Part shown: in pieces, positions 7,301-8,469 of the stretch
How the letters are laid out: each line of letters begins with the position of its first letter
How positions within the stretch are numbered: the stretch's first letter is position 1
NCBI GenBank assembly: GCA_030432015.1
Contig: JAUIHJ010000347.1
Location: 1-8,469, forward strand
DNA from: a bacterium
Lineage (GTDB): Bacteria > Planctomycetota > Planctomycetia > Pirellulales > Pirellulaceae
Length of the DNA: 8,469 bases
Reading direction: 5' to 3'
Position numbers and translations under genes: made by a program
The notes under the pieces: generated by a model
Told to the model about the DNA's origin: nothing
Databases searched by the model: none
Seen by the model: the letters and a program-made list of their open reading frames with translations, nothing else

Positions 7301-8469
7301 TGCGGCTTTCGGTTTGCCGGCCGCGAGCAATTTGATCTGCAGCCCATCGCCCAGCACCGGAAAGGCGAGTTTGCGAAACGTCACCTTCTCGCCGCTCTCA
7401 AGACGTTTGTGGTAAGCGAATACCCGGTTGAGGTCACCCTGAAAGAGCTGGAATTCGGGTGTGTCGACTTTTTTAAATCCCCGGTCCAGCAGATCGCCGC
7501 GGCGGTTGGAAAAATGATCCGTACTGAGCGTCGCCACGAAAAGGTCGCCGGGCGTGACGCATTCGATCGTGTAGCCCTCGATACTGGTTCGAATAAACGT
7601 GCGTCCGAGCAGCAACTGAGGGGCTTCGATGAGCGTGTAGTCGCGATCGGTGAACAGTTTCGCGCCCAACTTCATCGTCGCGGGTGGAAGTGGAGGAATC
7701 GGTTTGCGGGTGAGGCCTTCTTGGGAGGAAAAGGCGCCGACGTCTTCCAGCTTCCCGAACATAATGCGATCCGAGGAGCCGCCATGATCGCTTTGTGAAA
7801 CAGACAGCCAGATTGCGCCCTCGTGTTCATGAAACGTTGGGTACTGGAAGGACTCCGGTGTCTCGAAGCGATACTTGCGTTCCCACGTTTTGCAGTCGCG
7901 CGAGATGTCCACGTTGAAAACGCTGCGATTGCACCCATTGATGCGCGTGTTTTCCTGCCAGCCGAGGTAATAGACGCCAGCAAACTTGTCGAAGGTCGGC
8001 TTCGAGTTGAGCCCTTGCTGTACGAACGGCAGTTCCCTGGCTACGCTCCACGTCATGCCATCCGAGCTCGTCGTGAAGTGGTAGTTGCCGCCATCGTTGC
8101 GACAAATCGCCATCCACGTACCATCGGGAAGGCGGTTGACGGCGGCCTCGCTAAGCTGCTGCGATTGCGGTTCGTTGAAATGACCGATGACCTCAAAGGT
8201 GGCTCGATCGTCATGCACCCAGGCGAGAGCATTTTGCTTGCCCGGCCAATTGTTGAGCGCAACGTAGGTCTTGCCCTCAAACTGCTTGAATGAATCGAAC
8301 AGGTAAAGACCAAATGCTTTTGCGGGCTTCCTAAATCCCTGTGCCGCCGCATCCGCGTGAAAGTACCGCGGCTGCATGTCGAACACCCCGTCGGCCGTCT
8401 TGAGCTGCGCTTTGTGGATGCTGCCTTCAAACGTCTCGGAACGCAGATCAAAATCGCGATACCAGGTCT
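4328..8469 (-). CDS. Multimodular protein: three sialidase-like (BNR/Asp-box) modules plus DUF1080, 5' end outside the window
   Basis: At least 1379 codons; no stop lies between the right edge and the TAA at 4330-4328. A GTG at 8386-8384 could be taken as the start, but the frame stays open for 27 more codons (TWYRDFDLRS...) with protein-like sequence and the GTG has no ribosome binding site, so the true start lies upstream. Numbering from that GTG: module 1, about 20-235, has two seven-residue Asp-box variants (SSDGMTW 107, SRDCKTW 162); 240-350 is a beta-rich domain; module 2, about 400-745, has SDNDGASW 440, STDEGATW 568, SADAGRTW 616 and SDDDGETW 671; module 3, about 790-1120, has STDAGLTW 826, SEDDGKTW 888, SLDGGLTW 936 and SRDNAKTW 988. 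DUF1080 (3-keto-disaccharide hydrolase family) spans about 1128-1310 (LFDGKSFSGW, CNSGVYYRP, YEYQVLDN), followed by a charged, perhaps coiled-coil tail. Asp boxes are fold markers, not catalytic residues, so sialidase activity is not shown. A secreted glycan-binding or glycan-degrading role is inferred; any signal peptide would lie outside the window. Confidence 0.9.
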   Translation of the reverse strand, partial: TWYRDFDLRSETFEGSIHKAQLKTADGVFDMQPRYFHADAAAQGFRKPAKAFGLYLFDSFKQFEGKTYVALNNWPGKQNALAWVHDDRATFEVIGHFNEPQSQQLSEAAVNRLPDGTWMAICRNDGGNYHFTTSSDGMTWSVARELPFVQQGLNSKPTFDKFAGVYYLGWQENTRINGCNRSVFNVDISRDCKTWERKYRFETPESFQYPTFHEHEGAIWLSVSQSDHGGSSDRIMFGKLEDVGAFSSQEGLTRKPIPPLPPATMKLGAKLFTDRDYTLIEAPQLLLGRTFIRTSIEGYTIECVTPGDLFVATLSTDHFSNRRGDLLDRGFKKVDTPEFQLFQGDLNRVFAYHKRLESGEKVTFRKLAFPVLGDGLQIKLLAAGKPKAATNQETPEQTAARIAKMEKVAEQALVPPIVNTSPLPEYGYDKLDYGMTIGIERTPGGRLWACWVAGGDSPDAYFVLASSDNDGASWSSPRAVVDSHEEGLGAKRSILVGNLWTDPKGRLWLFFDQSMDMFDGRGGVWGTICENPDAEAPVWSKPRRIWHGVTLNKPTVLSTGEWMLPISLDQRPGFREFRGCFRELDPLRGANVFVSTDEGATWQRRGVRSFPDPDWHEHMIVERRDKSLWMLARTRRGMMESESADAGRTWSEPAPSNIKHPVARFHIRRLASDRLLLVKHGTTIDTHKGRSHLTAWLSDDDGETWRGGLMLDERSGVSYPDGFQAPDGTIYISWDRNRATDGEILMARFTEEDILARAFNGPTSQTKILISRPLAREVSQLPTFQGPTAGVNREIDMQLVDLSADKDRHSVVAAGTTSVYQGHCDTVLLPDGKTMFTAWCLGHAQWIGPIARSTDAGLTWSKPLSVPSNWQETSNTPALHRLVAPDGTARLFCFADGLDWSRQGKPPYPMHQSFSEDDGKTWAPMAPNGVEGEVPPKTIHTFDNGKRHVMWTDLPGYVTQSESLDGGLTWSPSRRILRVPSRWSQPCVIRSPDGKTHLMLLRENSRQHHSLFSVSRDNAKTWTAPKELPATLTGNRHVAKFALDGRLVVAFRDVAKTSSTFGHYVAWVGRFEDILNGRPGDYRIKLFHNALRSESDKPGKGNTDCGYSDLEVLPDGTVIATTYLKYAEGPEEHSVMNTRFRLTETDALASERRKEPTFVRLFDGKSFSGWEHGGNWVIEDGAFFRKDRGGPLTYTNAFVPNDFELRFEWKVSKGCNSGVYYRPAQYEYQVLDNVHSPYGENPRQAAGSLFFCMAPSRDVTKPYGQWNSGRVKCKGTVIEHWVNGERVLSFDYTDPKWARHVELLDIRGADLKARGGRLWLQDHGQDVWFRNLRWREIPGEEELAADPDFVPLPVAGEALKKEQDRVKRMLETQKKQQED

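Noticed and set aside
6470..7798. Long plus-strand open frame (442 codons) opposite the sialidase-like gene
   Set aside because: It lies wholly antisense to a well-supported coding sequence. Its translation is rich in Arg, Ala and Pro with no recognisable domain, as expected for the complement of a GC-rich gene.
4328..8469. Calling the large protein a true sialidase (GH33)
   Set aside because: Asp boxes define the propeller fold but are not catalytic. I could not assign the arginine triad or the Tyr/Glu nucleophile pair by eye, so only sialidase-like is claimed.
1..8469. CRISPR array, prophage, transposase or toxin-antitoxin system
   Set aside because: I found no regularly spaced direct repeats, no transposase or integrase motifs and no paired small genes. 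The window is covered by four ordinary-looking chromosomal genes.

Overview
The window looks like planctomycete DNA, probably of the order Pirellulales. It is moderately GC-rich and carries protein families concentrated in that phylum: a DUF1592/PSCyt-type cytochrome, the start of a DUF1552 Tat protein, a Rhodopirellula/Verrucomicrobium-type ECF sigma factor sequence, a FecR-type domain and a DUF1080 domain. All four recognised genes lie on the minus strand, so transcription runs from right to left. The taxonomic call rests on family content only; there is no rRNA or tRNA gene to support it.

In transcription order, 8469-4328 is a very large open-ended gene (at least 1379 codons, 5' end beyond the window). 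Its product joins three BNR/Asp-box sialidase-like propeller modules to a C-terminal DUF1080 (3-keto-disaccharide hydrolase family) domain. A 400-base gap follows (4327-3928). It has no convincing gene but holds several perfect or near-perfect inverted repeats and one 51-codon open frame without a ribosome binding site.

Then comes 3927-2821, the most unusual object here: a single 368-codon frame that starts as a RHO-type ECF sigma factor (regions 2.1-2.4), changes near codon 99 into the second half of a FecR domain, and ends in a DNRLRE-like beta domain. Sigma region 4, the FecR N-terminal part and any membrane anchor are absent. This looks like an in-frame deletion that fused a sigma gene to the FecR-type gene normally found beside it.

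It is followed after 97 bases by 2724-160, a secreted protein with two CxxCH haem sites (PSCyt1-PSD3-beta domain-PSD5-PSD4-PSCyt3-PSD2 layout). After another 58 bases comes the beginning of a DUF1552 protein with a twin-arginine signal (101-<1). The sigma/FecR, DUF1592 and DUF1552 genes form a recognisable planctomycete cassette for an exported c-type cytochrome and its partner. If the sigma/FecR gene is really fused as read, this copy has lost its dedicated sigma factor in working form. The sialidase-like/DUF1080 gene upstream suggests breakdown or binding of complex glycans, but no substrate can be named from the sequence.
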